This document shows, piece after piece, positions 50,101 through 61,073 of a DNA stretch of 64,000 nucleotides. The notes beneath the pieces were generated by a model. It made no database searches and was not told the origin of the DNA. It saw nothing but the letters and a program-made list of their open reading frames with translations. The position numbers were made by a program, and so were the translations under genes. Within the stretch, counting starts at the first letter, position 1. Each line of letters starts with the position of its first letter. This stretch comes from Oscarella lobularis (taxonomy: Eukaryota; Porifera; Homoscleromorpha; Homosclerophorida; Oscarellidae): contig NC_089175.1 in the NCBI RefSeq assembly GCF_947507565.1, forward strand, positions 4,825,733-4,889,732, in the 5' to 3' direction.

Positions 50101-51470
50101 TTCAAAATATCATGAGCAGGGTACCACACAAGAACTGATTGTACCTTGATCAGTGTCGTCATTTTTTCTTCTTGCCAGTCTTTTGTATTCTTTGACAATT
50201 TCATCCTCACTGATACCAATTTGAATACAAGCTTTTACAAGCTTGCTCACTAAAGCCGCTTTTCCCTTCTTAAGCTTCCAATCAGATATTATGCTGAGCA
50301 CTCTAACAAAATCATCGTAACTTCGCTCTTGATACTGAGAAGTGGCCCTTTCATTCAGTCCCAAGCATAGAAGAAGAAACTGCCACTTTCCTTTAGCTAA
50401 TTCAGCAACAGCCATCATCAGATCACTGTTGACTCTCTCAGGCAGTGAATGGCGATCTAAAAAGATCAAATTTAAAGCACTGTACAGTATCTATTAATTA
50501 AAATGGGTAATATACAGATGTGAAATATACCACCAATATAAGAGTACCTGAAGTAGGCAAACTACACACAAGCACAACTGATTGTACCTTGATCAGTGTC
50601 ATCTGTTCCAAAAAGTGCCAGACGACCTAATATTGCTAAGTAAAGAACAAGTGCTGTAGCTGACGCACAGCAATACTGTTGATAAGATATGACAGAAATG
50701 TTGATGTCTTTTGATTTATAATGTGACACCCCTTTGACAAAAATCCGCTTGCTGCTGCCCAAATACAGTTTACAGCCGGCATAAAAGCCAAACCCTTCCA
50801 TGTCATAGCCTGTCAGCCTTCGCCCAATTCTTTCAGACATTGCATCCCAATCTGCAGTTTCTTTCAGGTTATCACCCGAGACGAATTCGTTCATGTGAAT
50901 GACTGGCGGTCTCTTCTCTTTCAGACGAATGGGTGGCTTGATGCTCTTCAATGCTTTCGGGATGTACTTTACCCACGGCGCATCTTTCCCTATCACTCCA
51001 GCAATTTTCCTGAGCGTTTCATCAATTCGGGCGGGGAGAGACTCTGTTCTGCCCTGCTCGCCATCTGCATACTGCTTCCCGTCGTCGAGGAAAATCGCGT
51101 GAGGCACTACAAGATCTCCTAGCTGAAGACCTTCGCGTTTGGGATTGCCAGCGCACACTCCCACCATGGCGATTACGGACGGCCTAAGCGGAGTGCGTGA
51201 CAGTGACTCCACAAACTCGGCAGCCTTATGACTCCTCATATCGTCGGCTTTGACAAGAGCGACTTCAAGCGAACGACCGTCGTCAAAGAAATCTTTCCAA
51301 GTGGTAGAGAAGACCATAGTGACGAGTTCGTTTGTGTCGGAATGAAAACAGGGGGACGGACCGGCCAACGGAGATCGTGTTACGTTTATCAGAACATCCC
51401 TGGCGCTAGAAAACTCCATCGCCGTTGTCGTAACGAAGCAAAGGTCCACTTTCTTCCTGAAGAGGGACAT
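47193..51470 (-). CDS. PNP-Death-Roc-COR-Death protein (gene C, ROCO family)
   Basis: Phase-consistent exons from the ATG at 51470 give five modules. (1) PNP fold: VGVCAGNPKREGLQLGDLVV and TGYDMEGFGFYAGC; the catalytic motif reads KGVSHYKSKD, with His where A and B have Asp. (2) Death domain: LAKGKWQFLLLCLGLNERAT and ISDWKLKKGKAALVSKLV. (3) Roc GTPase: P-loop VGQNGAGKSCLVDSLL, IRDIWDLGGQEVYLATHSAL, guanine motif IGTHRD. (4) COR domain through FRLITRFLRLYPKR and beyond. (5) A second Death domain: LAQGRWERLLLCLGLNERVT and ISDWKLGKGREASVSNLV, ending KEYKRR at 47193. Linker ends DDTDQ plus identical donor sequence recur after modules 1 and 2. Likely a GTP-regulated signalling scaffold. No kinase domain or LRR/ankyrin repeats are seen. 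Confidence 0.85.
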
Positions 51471-52164
51471 TGAGACGTTCAAAGGGCGTTGTCTGACGAA
51501 GGGAATACTTTACATAATTCAATTACTGTAATTCGTTTAGATTTCTAAGTGCAAATTCAATTAGTAGACCTTACCAACCAAGAGATGAAAACGACGTGTT
51601 AGCTAAATATGTCTGCATTTCCGTTATCCTCACCTGACCAGAATAGTCTCTCACCAATGAAGAAATGCAGTGCTTTGAAAATGAAAAGAACTCATTAATT
51701 GTAAAATATTTGACCTGTTCTGTGGAAAACAGAACGTTGATATTGGACAGACTCTTCAGTTCGTAGACAGTGCACAGAAGTTTTCGCATGTGCTACTAGG
51801 TCGTCTAGCCACTTCAGGACTTTTTCTTGCTTAATTAAGCACTCGTGTCTATAAAACGTATGAGAATCCCACGCATAAAGACGTTGTCGTTTATAATTCA
51901 CTCAAACTGTCGATATCACTACGACTTGCGCGATCAGTTCCTTCCAGAAGAAAAGCCATGAGCATAAAGGAACTAAATTTATTTTGCGTCCTCGCGTGAG
52001 ATCTGCCTACAAATCCCTCGTGTCTGTTGCACATTACATTATCCTGAAAGACACTCAGGGCGTCCTTGAATATTGCAAAACGAATAACATTTAATAAAAT
52101 CTGATGGTTAATAAGAACAGGCAATGATATTTCAAAAGGTAGAGAAGGAGAGAAGAATTGATAA
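51471..52164. other. Flank between ANKS3 and gene C
   Basis: Same-strand intergenic region, 3' of ANKS3 and 5' of gene C, AT-rich. Part is repeated upstream of PNP-Death A. Small open frames show no family features. Confidence 0.4.
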
Positions 52165-54543
52165 TTAGCAAAGTTTGGAATTAAGATCAAAAATACAAGA
52201 ATACAAATTTTTTCTTCTAGTTTCATCATCGTCATCAGTCGCGTCAGATACCAATGATACAATCTGCTTCATTCCTAATTGAAACTCTTTTACCTTTTTC
52301 ATAGACTCCTCCTTGGCAAGACGCTCTTCAACGGATACGCTCTCGCACATCTCCCTCAGCTCCCTCTCCTGACTCAGCACAAGCTTCATATCGTCTACTT
52401 CCTTCAGAGCCTAAAGAGAGAAAGAGAAGATCTCAGTAAGTAATACACATGGTACCGTAGAGACTAGCGTCACTCATCATTTGCAGTGTATACCTGTTTA
52501 TACTTGATCTCAAGCTCTTGCTTTTCAACTTCCAATTTATCAGCGTAAGCTTGCTCTATCTACAAAAAAAATCATTGAATTCTTCATAGACATAGACACA
52601 TCATACCTTTGATCGATACGCGGCCGTCTGTTCATTAATCCTCGTAATGGCCATCATAATCTTTCTCCGCGGTCCAAAAAGACTAAAGATAATAAAAAAA
52701 ACTGTAATTACATGTACCCCTAGCACTACACTCTTTACTTTAGCCCCACTCCTTTCAAATCGTCTTCCGTCATCGTAAGCAACGTCCTCAAATCGACCTC
52801 CTCTTTCTCCAGCGCCTCAGCGTACTTCTCAAGCCCAATCCCGCCCAAAAATTCCCTCAAATCCTTCTCAGCACCGCCCACGCCTACAGCGTCAACGCGC
52901 TCCTCTTCCGCCTTTCGCTTCTCATCCGAAAGCCGTCGCATCTTCCTCACTTCGCGCTGCTTTCGAAGACGATAGTGCTGCTCGGATTTACGCGAGAACG
53001 ACTTGTCGCGCGCCGGAAAAGAGAACGTATTGCGATCATCCTCCTCGTAGTCGACGACTTCACCGTTCTCGTTCTCGTTCTCGTTCTCGTTCTCGTTCTC
53101 GTTCGTCAGCTGACTGACGTCCGTGTCGCTGCTCTGCGCGCTCGCCGACTCGGACGTCGTGAAACCGCTGGGAAGATCTTCGAAGTGCTGATGCAGCTTC
53201 TCTTGGGGAATCGGATAGTTGAAATTGAGGTCGCCATCCTAAAAAGTAAGCAAAGATAAAATAATCAATATATTTAATTACGTTTATTTTTACTTATACC
53301 TGTGTTGTTGGACTTGCCGTCTTCTGAATAACGAGCTGACTCAACGACGATCGTCGACTTCGATGGCTTCCCTTCAATTTGAAACCGTTCGACTCTTCCT
53401 GAACGCGATTCCACATGGAAGCGAACGCCGCGGGTCCGGATCGAATGTCCGTGGCGTCGGACGAACGCGGCAGATAGCGAGTTCGAACTCTCGACAGATC
53501 CTCAGCGGGAGACGAATTCGATATGAATTCGTCATCGGTCGAACTGGCAGTATCATCCAAATCTAAATTCAAAATTGGTAGGAATACGTATCATACTCCT
53601 AACACTTTACCTGCTTCGCTTCTCACGCTACCATGACGACCCTGATGCAGGAAGTTGTCAATGAGACTAACGATGACCATGCGGCCGTATTGAAGAGCCA
53701 GTGAGCGTGCTGTGTCGCCATGGCAACCGATTTTATTGACGTCAGCACCCTACGCGCGAGAAGTCGTCGAAATGAATCCCCCAAGTGATGATTCTCTTAC
53801 TGAGATCAATAACGTATTCACAATGAGTTCGTGACCTTGTTTGGATGCCTCCATCAGAGGGCTAAATCCCGTTTCGGGTTCGCTATGCGAAAAGAAACGT
53901 GCTCCAACACGTGGCACGGGTGACGACATGAGAAATCCGCTTTACCTGACTTCGATATCGGCGCCAAGTTCGAGAAGCAGCTTCACGACATTCTGATGAC
54001 CCTGTCGCGTCGCGTGAAACAGCGCCGTCAGCCCGAAACCGTCCTTCGCGTCGACAATAGCGCCACGCTAAGTATCGCAACGCCCCCTTCTCAAAGGGCT
54101 CTCGCCCGTCACGCCTACCAGTCACTTACGTGCGCCAAGAAATAGACAACCGACTCGTTCCCGCATCCAGCGGCGAGCATAAGCGCCGTCGCTCCCTCCT
54201 CGGTCGTATCATTAACGCGCGCACCGTTCTCGAGCAAGAAATCGACGATGTTGTCGTGCGGCGCGTAGGCGGCATACATCAAAGGCGTCCAACCGCCCTT
54301 GTTTTTCGCGTTCACGTCCGTCGTCGCCGGAGCGGCGGCGGTCGCCGCGACCGCGACGAGTCGTCGTACGTGATCGTAGTGACCGACGGCGCACGACGTG
54401 TGCAAGTCGAGACGCGTTCGCGGCGTCGCGCCGGCGACGTCGTCGTAAATTTGGGCGCGACGCGCGACCGCGACCGCGTCGACGTCGCTGCTGCCGCTGC
54501 TGTTGTCGCACGAGCTCGCGCCGCTCGAGTCGTAGGCGGCCAT
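52165..54543 (-). CDS. ANKS3: Ankyrin repeat and SAM domain protein 3 (complete)
   Basis: Ciliary/renal-type scaffold that in vertebrates binds ANKS6, NEK8 and BICC1 through its SAM domain. Exons from the ATG at 54543: Ser/Asp-rich start, LDLHTSCAVGHYDHVRRLV, ankyrin repeats (NKGGWTPLMYAAYAPHDNIV; GATALMLAAGCGNESVVYFL; GFGLTALFHATRQGHQNVVK; ETGFSPLMEASKQGHEL; GDTARSLALQYGRMVIVSLI), a Ser-rich linker, an Asn-Glu repeat (NENENENENE), the SAM domain (LREFLGGIGLEKYAEALE; VDLRTLLTMTEDDLKGVGL; LFGPRRKIMMAI) and a C-terminal coiled coil ending FDLNSKLC. Order and repeat wording match vertebrate ANKS3. It lies 263 bp from the divergent TM2D1 start. 3' fragments of this gene recur at 39100 and 45480. 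Confidence 0.93.
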
Positions 54544-54806
54544 CGCGGCGGCGGCGACGAGTACGGCCGTCGCGGGGAGATTCTTGTCGATCGCATACGG
54601 GCATTTTCTTTTTATCGAATTTTGACGATTGGCGTCGGTCGAAATAAAGAGAATTTTGCATTCGAATCAATCCCCGTCCCTCGGCTACGTGAAAAAATAT
54701 TTAGACGGTCCGCTCTCATCCAAATAAATGAATCAATATGTTTGTCCGGGATACCTGCTTCCTTGCTTTCTTTCTTCGTTTTTGTCCCTATTTTGCTTGC
54801 TTTTAC

Positions 54807-55676
54807 ATGCGTTTTCTCCAGTCGCAAGTCGTCTTCGGGCTTCTTGCAATTTTGCAACTACCGGGGTCCCACTCAGGGGACTGTCCCGTCTCGCAGTATA
54901 AAAACGTTGTCTGCAAGCCAACGAACATCAAAAGTTCTCCGCCGTGCGAAACTCTCAATCCAGGCCAGTAAGGAATTCTTCCCGAAGTGAAAAGTCCTCC
55001 TAGAACCGCTCTAACGCCTCAGATACTACTGCAAGGAACCCGAGATATCGCCTGAGACTCAGAGCGCCGTCGATTGCCAGCCCAATCGTCTTGTAAACGG
55101 TAAAACGCTTGTTTTGCACGCTTCGCAACCCTCTGATCGCCTCCTAAAGTAACGTGCTGTCCGGCTAAATGCGTCCAATGTGGGGGCCTTCTTTACAACG
55201 GCACCGAAGGAGCATTCACGAAGCAGATACCCTGTTATTATGTGTAAGTGTCGTATAGTCGAGGTCTCCCAAAAAATGAATTTCTGATATGTAGTACGGG
55301 AAAGTACGATTTCAGTACTGCTTTATGTCTCTCCGTTTTTCTTGGGATGTTTGGAGTAGATCGATTTTATCTCGGCTATCCAGCCATAGGTACGCTACAT
55401 ATGAGAGATGATGATGGGTTTGGGTGCTAGGGACTTTGTCGCTTAGGTTTGCTTAAACTCTCTACGTTTGGGTTCTTTCTGCTTGGTTCTCTGATTGATA
55501 TTATCCTTATAGCGTCTCAGGTTAGAAACGTTTTTTGGTAATTCAATATTGGTTATTAAATCATTGATTAGACTATTGGACCGGCTGATGGGTCCGATTA
55601 TGCCATGCCCTATTACGGACCAAGAATGGAGCTGGTTAGAGAAAATGGTGATACTTATTACGTTTCTAATATATAA
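54807..55676 (+). CDS. TM2D1: TM2 domain-containing protein 1
   Basis: Signal-peptide protein with a C-terminal TM2 (two-helix) domain; family members are linked to Notch/phagocytosis phenotypes in flies and amyloid-beta binding in mammals. The start chosen is the ATG at 54807 (MRFLQSQVVFGLLAILQL, a good signal peptide); an in-frame ATG at 54738 would add 23 residues. Exons then give a Cys-rich ectodomain (YYCKEPEISPETQSAVDCQ; VTCCPAKCVQCGGLLYN), the first helix with the DRF motif (LSVFLGMFGVDRFYLGYPAI) and LLKLSTFGFFLLGSLIDIIL. After TIGPADGSDYAMPYYGPRME comes VSNI and the stop at 55674. One intron boundary near 55243-55290 is approximate. A decayed copy lies at 61074. Confidence 0.88.
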
Positions 55677-56550
55677 TAACATAACTCGACACACGCAGTG
55701 TTGACTTTTTATAGGAGACTATAGATTTGTGTTTACAATCCTAATAGAATCATTACATTATACATACATGTACAGTAAGACCAAGAGGACTAAGAGCGCT
55801 GTGGGCTGTGGGCACTGTTATTTATGAGGAAGATAAAAAAACTATTTTCATTGGAAAGACATTAGTACGTATTTTACTTCAAAATTTTAAAGTTGGCTGC
55901 ATTTTGGATTTTATTCGTACTGTACGTGCTTTTGATTTTCTGTTGTCAAGGTGAGTAACCATGGAGAATGACAAACAGATGTCCCGTCAATCCACGCTAA
56001 AAGGACATGTGAGGTTTTAGGCTCATTCTTGAGTATTACCTGGTCAAAAATGTTGTCCGTAGCTCTTTAGACTTATTTGGGAGAAGAATTCCTTCGTTTT
56101 AGAAGAGCGAGACCACGCACCGCTCACGCGACTTCACACTCGCGCGTTCACGTGCAGCAGTTGGCCTGCTGTACCATTTCACACTTCCTTATATGGTCTG
56201 ATTACTTTGTTGGAAGTGGCACGCGTCGACGTCTGTCAGTGCGGTCCACGTACGGACGAAAGCAGGGCGTTCTCTACGCGCGCGACACGCGATTTTGATT
56301 CGAATGCACTGCGACGCGCAATGGCGAAGCGGCGATCGCGTGGATGTCGCGTACGAGCGAGCGCGCGAGCACGCGAGTTCGCTGATTAGTTTTCACACGT
56401 CAAATGTTCGCACGATCTAAATTTCCGCTAAATTGTGATAAGCGCGTCTGCGATCTCGTCTGGGCCCGAGAACCGACGAAACGCAGTCTCGCGGCTCGAG
56501 AATCGACGATACCGAACTCTCTATCGACGAACGGTGTTTGATTGCAGCGG
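55677..56550. other. Intergenic, no gene supported
   Basis: 3' flank of TM2D1 to about 55960, then CpG-rich sequence with CGCGCG runs (56100-56390) that may be promoter-like for the spliced unit beginning near 56551. Confidence 0.35.
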
Positions 56551-57391
56551 ATGCAGACCGAGGAGATGCCGAATTCGCCATCACGTGAGTGGTTCACACT
56601 CCGGAAGATGCTGTCCACGCGAATTCGCACCATCTCGGATTCGCTCATAAACATCGACCTCTCAATCTGTGCGTCATTCTCGGCTGAAGCGCAGAACGGG
56701 ACGGACGGTCTGGTCCGCTCCCTCGCAAAGGCGCCACGCAGCTTTTTCCTTCGCGGGGCAGCCGAGAGGAGGCGTACCGCCGCGAGGCGGGCCTCCGAAG
56801 CCCACGATCAAGGGAAGGGACAGCGGAGCCGACCGGTAAGTAAAGCCACATTACGCGATTTCGTAACTAACCGAGCTAATTGTGCGCTTTCTCTCTTGCA
56901 GCGAGTCCCCCATGCAGTCCTTCGCGAAGGACTGCGCCCCGGCGAAGGAGGAAAAGAACGGCGCCGCATGGCACGCGCGTCGGTAAGTCGATCGCGTCGC
57001 GTCGCGTTTAGATCCAATCGAGTAATCGTGCTTTTTTTGTGCGTATGTATAGGTCGTAGCGCTGTGCGGACGATCGACGCGCGACGGACGGACACCGCAT
57101 CACTCGTCGCTCGTCGTTCGTAAGTAGATACATCGCGACCGAAGGTGTCAAATCTAATTATTATTCTCTTGTTTTCCGACAGCTGTCAAAGACTGGGCCA
57201 ACGGCCGAAGCGGAAGTGGACGAAGTCGATGGAGACGAAGAGGTAGCAAGGAGAAGACTCGTCGCTTCAGGTTCTTCTTCGTAGCTACGGGCCCCTGTGG
57301 TGTAGGCTTACTCATAAGGGCGGGTTCTCTGTCACACGACACATTTCTAAGCGAATTGCACGTTGCCGCTGTCGGAGGGCCCGAGTCGTAG
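56551..57391 (+). CDS. Unrecognised spliced reading frame, Arg/Ser-rich
   Basis: Four candidate exons are bounded by textbook sites: GTAAGT donors at about 56836, 56981 and 57121, and pyrimidine-rich acceptors ending in CAG or TAG before 56902, 57054 and 57182. Reading phase is kept across all four. Exon 1 includes RTISDSLINIDLSICASFSA and a basic stretch (ERRRTAARRASE); the later exons are Arg-rich and the last ends VAAVGGPES with stop at 57389. I recognise no domain. Strong splice signals argue for a transcribed unit; CpG-rich, low-complexity coding sequence argues for caution. It could be a non-coding RNA. Confidence 0.35.
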
Positions 57392-57859
57392 CGCACAGGG
57401 GGCGGGAGGGCGCTCGTGTGCCTGACGGCGGCGGTTAACAGCATGATGCTTAATCCTTCACACTCTTACCACATGTACGCCTATATATTTGACCCCGCAC
57501 GCATGCACGCCTCCGTGAAATAGTTTCTAGATTTTAATATTAATATCAAAATCAAAATTAAATACAGCTAATCAATAATCAAAATCGAACAATTATGTGC
57601 GTGGCAGAGAACGTAGTGGGGACTGCATTATTGATCTGCGCCGGCGCGCAGCTTACCTTTGCGTATGCATAACTACGATAGTCATGCACGGGTCCACGCA
57701 TCCCTTGCATTTAAGGTTTAGGGCGGCTGTCAGTAGGTAGGGCGTTTTCCAATTTGCTCTAAGGTGAGAGAGCAGGAGATAGGTTATAGTGTAGTTAGGC
57801 CTGACCCCCTAACATGTAGCTGGCAGCCGCCACACACATTAGACCATTTTCTCAGTGGA

Positions 57860-58530
57860 TTTCTGAGGTAATCTAGGTTGATTGTAGAATATAGGATAAT
57901 TATCTAGGTCAATGGATTTACGAGGTACTTTAGGTGTTAATTTTTAAACCACGTAGCTAATCTGTAATTTAGATCAGTGGATTTACGAGGTATTCTAGGT
58001 TTTAATTTTTAAACCACGTTGCTAATCCAAAATTTAGATCAATGAATTACGAGGTACTCTAGGTTTTTAATTTTTTAAAGCACGTAGATAATCCGTCTTT
58101 TAGGTTTTAATTAAACCACGTGACTAACTCGTGTTTTAGGAAAGTAGTGTTCTAGGTTTTAGAGTAGGGACGTAATTGTACTAGGTTTCCATTTCCAGTA
58201 TATTTAGGTCAATGGATTTACGAGGTACTCTAGGTTTTAATTGTGTAAACCACGTGACTAACCCGTGCTTTAGAAAAGTAATGTACTAGGTTTTATATTA
58301 GGGAACGTAGTGTACTAGGTCCATTTCCAGTATTTAGGTCAATGGATTTACGAGGTACTCTAGGTTTTAATTTTTAATTAAACCACGTGATTAAACCGTC
58401 TTTTAGACAAGTATTGTACTAGGATTTCATTTAGTTTAGGACCGTAATATAGTAGGTTTTCATTTAGGTCAATGGATTGGGAGGTACTGTAGGTTTTAAT
58501 AATTTTAAATTTGCCACAAAGCTAATCCGT
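57860..58530. repeat. Irregular tandem satellite, units of about 65 and 130 bp
   Basis: At least six copies of a segment starting near GGATTTACGAGGTACT (about 57911, 57979, 58045, 58213, 58344 and a variant at 58475), each followed by AGGTTTTAATT and an AAACCACGT(AG/GA)CTAA block. Long units add GTACTAGGTTT-type segments. The divergence between units suggests an old or gene-converted array. Confidence 0.8.
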
Positions 58531-58639
58531 CTTTTAGAAAAGTAGCCTGGCTTGTGTTGTATTTGTTATGTGTTTTGTTGTGTGTTGTCGTTGAGAGGTA
58601 GAGAGAAAGTGGTTGGGGTCGGAAATATAGTAGTGAGGG

Positions 58640-58745
58640 TTAAAAGGGAGGAGGGGAGGGGGGGAGGGGAGGGGGGGGGGGGGGGGGGGGGGGAGGAAAG
58701 GGAGGAGGGGAGAGGAGGAGGGGGGAGGAAGGAGGGAAAGGGGGT
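58640..58745. repeat. G-rich polypurine tract
   Basis: About 100 nt of almost pure G and A on the plus strand, including a homopolymer G run near 58672-58693. Open frames across it are compositional. It could adopt G-quadruplex or triplex structure. Confidence 0.8.
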
Positions 58746-58825
58746 CACAGGGTACCGTAAGAGGGTGTGCTCCAGCAGCTGATACCTGGTTTAATATTCA
58801 CCATTACCGGTAGTATTTACAGCGG

Positions 58826-59260
58826 TAATTAATTAATTAACTAATTAATTAATTAACTCCCTCCCTGTTGGGTATGGATTGATCCATCACAGTTACTCCA
58901 CGTGATTTATTTTCATGGTAGACGGTACGGTGTTGGTGCACCGACTCCCTTTCCCCGACGGGTTTTATGCCTTCCCCGTTTGGAAAGTCACGGTACGATG
59001 CGGTGGGTTCGTTTTCTATTCCCCGGTGGGAACTGTAGTTATTCAGTACGGTACGGTTTGAATCCCTTCCCGGTCGGTGAAACGTCACAGTGCGATATGG
59101 TGGGTTTGCATTCCCCGGTGGGAAGTGGGTAGCTCTTCGGCACGGATCGGTAAGCAGCCCAATCTCTTTTCCGGCGTATTCTTGTAGTTTGAGGAGAACG
59201 CGACGCTCGTGCATTGCTCTGCTGATGGTTGACAGCGAAGACTCTTCTGCAGGTTTCAAA
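58826..59260. repeat. TTAA microsatellite and divergent repeats with CCCCGGTGGGAA boxes
   Basis: 58826-58858 is a TTAA/ATTA run. From 58940 to 59130 the motif TTCCCCG(G/A)(T/C)GGG recurs three or four times at about 50-70 bp spacing, with TACGGT and TGCGATATGGTGGGTT companions, as in a decayed tandem repeat. No gene. Confidence 0.5.
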
Positions 59261-59427
59261 TTATTGAGTGGCTGTAGTTGTAATTAAATTATCAAATATT
59301 TCTTTATTTTTTGTTTTTGTAGAGTGTGAAGCAACGACCTCAAAGGGTCTTAGCCCCGTACGCAGGGTCTGTCTCCTTTACGGAACAAAGACAGAGCCTG
59401 CATACGGGGCTTCGATTGAAGATCAGC

Positions 59428-59850
59428 ATGGACGACAACAGGAAGGAGGATCGTAGCCCCGTACCCAGGGTCTGTCTCCCTTGCGAAGAATCTCGTGCAC
59501 CGGTCATCACGAGGTAATCATAAAAATCCTAAAATCTTAATTAACGTTATTAATTTATTGACTACTTTAGATTCCAAGAGAAGTCGGACGTGAGTGACTG
59601 CAACAAGATGAAGACGAAAGAATTCCGGGCAACGGTTATCAGGTATGTCATATCCATGTTAATAATTTTTTAATTAAATTCTGCATACAGTGAGGTTCTT
59701 GAGCCCACTGATGGCCGTCGTCGCTGTCATACAGCAAACCCCGGTAAGTGCTTGAGTAAATAATTTTTACGAGTCTTTCATGCTGTCCTTTCCCTAGATA
59801 TAGTGTTTGCGTGTGACAGAGCCCGTCCTGGTGAGAAGCGCTCCCCGTAG
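59428..59850 (+). CDS. Unrecognised four-exon reading frame, about 89 residues
   Basis: Exons end at 59513 (CACGAG|GTAATC), 59641 (ATCAG|GTATGT) and 59742 (CCCCG|GTAAGT), with acceptors before 59572, 59690 and 59800, and the frame is kept throughout: MDDNRKEDRSPVPRV, PCEESRAPVITRFQEKSDV, FRATVIRSEVLEPTDGRRR, then CDRARPGEKRSP and a stop. The frame stays open upstream of the ATG. The first exon holds two similar copies of a CCCCGTACxCAGGGTCTGTC segment. No family recognised; a spliced non-coding RNA is equally possible. Confidence 0.35.
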
Positions 59851-61073
59851 CATTATATTTGGGCAAGCCAGGCTTATTGGGCACGCACAGCGGAATAAAT
59901 GGAGTGCAAGGCCGAAAAGAAGGCCAAACGGACGTCGAATTCATCTCAAGAACGGCAAACTGAAGTTGATGGCCGTTATTTTTGCCGACGTGCCACGCAA
60001 ATAAAGTAAGTATTTTATATTTTGGCTAACCCTTTACATGTACCTTTATGGCGTGCAGAATTGAAATTTCAGAAGAGCAGAGTTGCTCTTCGAAAATACG
60101 GAGTACAGTGTTGATATATTTATATACCTTTGGCTAACCGGTGTGTTTTTGCACATAGGATGAATAATCAAACGTCGTTTTTGTCCCGCTGCAAATGGGA
60201 CTACAATGGCTGGAAGCCTTCATGTCACGTCAAAATATTGTGACAAATGCCGTCATTTGCCAGGTAAGAAAATATAAGTCACTTTCTCACACAAATAATA
60301 TTATTGTAGTTGCCCATGCCCCCACGGATCGTCATTCAAGGGAATGGATCAAATCACGAAGATGGCTGCAACGCGTCTTTCTTCATTTTTCAAGTACCTG
60401 TTATTTGATGAGCATTGACATATATTATATGATGGGATTTTTTCTCTCGCTAGAAAATCACTGAAGAAAGAAAGCCGAAGTCATAATTAAAATTTCAGGT
60501 GTGGTGTTTTTAAATTATTCATATTAAAAGCTTTAGCGTAAGGGCCAAAAAAATTAATAATAATTATTTAATTAAAATTAAAGAAATAAAGGGAGATCAA
60601 GCTAGGTAGATAGGAAGCTAGGAAACACTAGGATAGGATAGATAGGTAGAAAGGCAGTTAGGCAGAGGATAGAGAAGCTAGAGTCCACGGGGTTAAATTA
60701 CCAAATTAGAATAAATTATATAGATTATTTTAAATTGGCCCTACGTTACTATAAACGATCTTGTCCCACATTGCTCTTTCTATAACGATTTTTTGTTTTT
60801 TTTGGTTTTGATTATCAAACTGGGGAGCCGGAAGTTTGAATGAGAGGGATGGGCGGCGGCGAGGACGACGAGGGCGGCGACGGCAACCACTACTACGACA
60901 GAGGGGCTGTGGCTTGGCAATGACGGCAGCTTGGGTGAAGGCAAATTCATTTGTAGGAAGTTTTGGAGAGTATTTAGAGTAAAATGTTTATACTATTTTT
61001 TTAGAATATGGGCAGACTTACAAGCAACATATTTATTTAATTATTTTACGGTAAAATTTGAAATTTAAATTTT
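59851..61073. other. AT-rich spacer with further possible exons
   Basis: Splice-like signals continue (GTAAGT at about 60004, TAG before 60060), which would suit extra non-coding exons of the 59.4-kb unit. 60590-60690 is a purine-rich TAGG/GATAGG repeat. No protein gene supported. Confidence 0.35.

Noticed and set aside
58552-58782. Open frames on both strands across 58.6 kb
   Set aside because: Pure composition of a G/A tract; Gly/Glu/Arg or Pro/Ser repeats only.
59055-59075. tRNA B-box-like GGTTTGAATCCC
   Set aside because: No A box at the right distance and no cloverleaf; it lies inside a diverged local repeat.
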